This document shows positions 48,787 through 48,925 of a DNA stretch of 48,925 nucleotides, in pieces (the stretch's first letter is position 1; every line of letters starts with the position of its first letter). Source of the DNA: an uncultured Verrucomicrobiales bacterium. Its GTDB lineage: Bacteria > Verrucomicrobiota > Verrucomicrobiia > Verrucomicrobiales > Akkermansiaceae. Under the pieces are notes generated by a model, which worked only from the letters and a program-made list of their open reading frames with translations, was not told the DNA's origin and ran no database searches. The stretch is from NCBI GenBank assembly GCA_937916505.1, contig CALFSW010000477.1, positions 1-48,925 on the forward strand. Direction: 5' to 3'. The position numbers were made by a program, and so were the translations under genes.

Positions 48787-48822
48787 TGAATCCATTTCAT
48801 AAAAAAAATGAACCCTGTTCAT
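48786..48822. promoter_or_regulatory. Pair of ATGAA-N5-TTCAT operators
   Basis: Two palindromes lie beyond the amt terminator: ATGAA-TCCAT-TTCAT (48786-48800, arms extend to TTATGAA/TTCATAA) and ATGAA-CCCTG-TTCAT (48808-48822, arms extend to AATGAAC/GTTCATT). Their centres are 22 bp apart, two helical turns. They share the form of the site between the amt genes and probably control a gene beginning past the window end. The remaining 103 bases show no gene I can support. Confidence 0.55.
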
Positions 48823-48925
48823 TAAGTTGCGTAAAGGAATCGTATCAACAGCGAGAGGGAACGTTATGCCCTTTCTTGGATTGAAGCGCTCTTATCAACC
48901 ACTTCGAATATTTTAGAATTCAGAG

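Noticed and set aside
48866-48916. Short frame of 16 codons near the right edge
   Set aside because: Too short, no ribosome-binding site and no homologous feature; more likely leader DNA of the next gene.
1-48925. CRISPR arrays, tRNA or rRNA genes, insertion sequences, prophage
   Set aside because: No regularly spaced repeats, no cloverleaf-like or rRNA sequence that I recognise, and no transposase, integrase or phage protein among the reading frames.

Overview
The window looks like part of a chromosome from a verrucomicrobial bacterium (PVC group), probably a marine aerobe of the Verrucomicrobiales type. The evidence is a secreted PSCyt1/DUF1549/DUF1553 protein paired with a Tat-exported DUF1501 protein, a secreted thioredoxin-fold/SHD1 lipoprotein, a large secreted lamin-tail-domain protein, and a respiratory operon built on alternative complex III (ACIII). 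Most start codons have no Shine-Dalgarno sequence. I see no rRNA, tRNA, CRISPR array, insertion sequence or phage gene, and no gene-free stretch longer than 300 bases.

Layout. 1-2280: prmA and a class I aminotransferase, ending at a strong two-way terminator. 2277-8466 (minus strand): a tight eight-gene operon, read as DEDDh exonuclease, aroB, metallo-beta-lactamase-fold hydrolase, secreted hypothetical, M23 peptidase, RidA-like protein, mnmH (tRNA 2-selenouridine synthase) and TatD nuclease; five of its seven junctions overlap, four of them as ATGA. 8691-13117 (plus): the DUF1553/DUF1501 pair. 13110-15685 (minus): a secreted alpha/beta hydrolase and manA. 15860-18319: ftsK. 18421-22623: a zinc-ribbon membrane protein, a TPR protein, a Dabb protein and a secreted hypothetical.

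22777-39883 is the centrepiece: a 17-kb, 16-gene respiratory operon in the order actABCDEF, small ORF, CcoN-like, CcoO-like, cytochrome c, coxA, coxC, coxD, two small membrane ORFs, coxB, closed by a rho-independent terminator. ACIII would oxidise menaquinol/quinol and pass electrons to an A1-type haem-copper oxidase. Several features are unusual. The CcoN-like subunit has lost five of the six histidines that bind haem and copper in cbb3 oxidases. The CcoO-like cytochrome seems to have lost its axial Met. Subunit III carries a ~385-residue periplasmic insertion. Subunit I has Leu where the K-channel Lys normally sits, and subunit II has Phe in place of the electron-entry Trp. I read this as a dedicated ACIII-oxidase supercomplex in which a dead cbb3 module has been reused as a scaffold or electron bridge; this is inference. 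Two perfect CRP/FNR-family operators in a 22-bp inverted repeat lie just upstream of actA.

40009-45582 holds the thioredoxin/SHD1 lipoprotein, the lamin-tail protein (minus), a XapX-family mini membrane protein and deoA. 45643-48723 holds two divergent ammonium transporters. Each has a near-perfect sigma-54 (-24/-12) promoter in the 138-bp spacer, and a 15-bp palindrome, ATGAA-N5-TTCAT, lies between them. The same operator occurs twice more just beyond the second amt gene, which points to a local nitrogen regulon continuing past the window.
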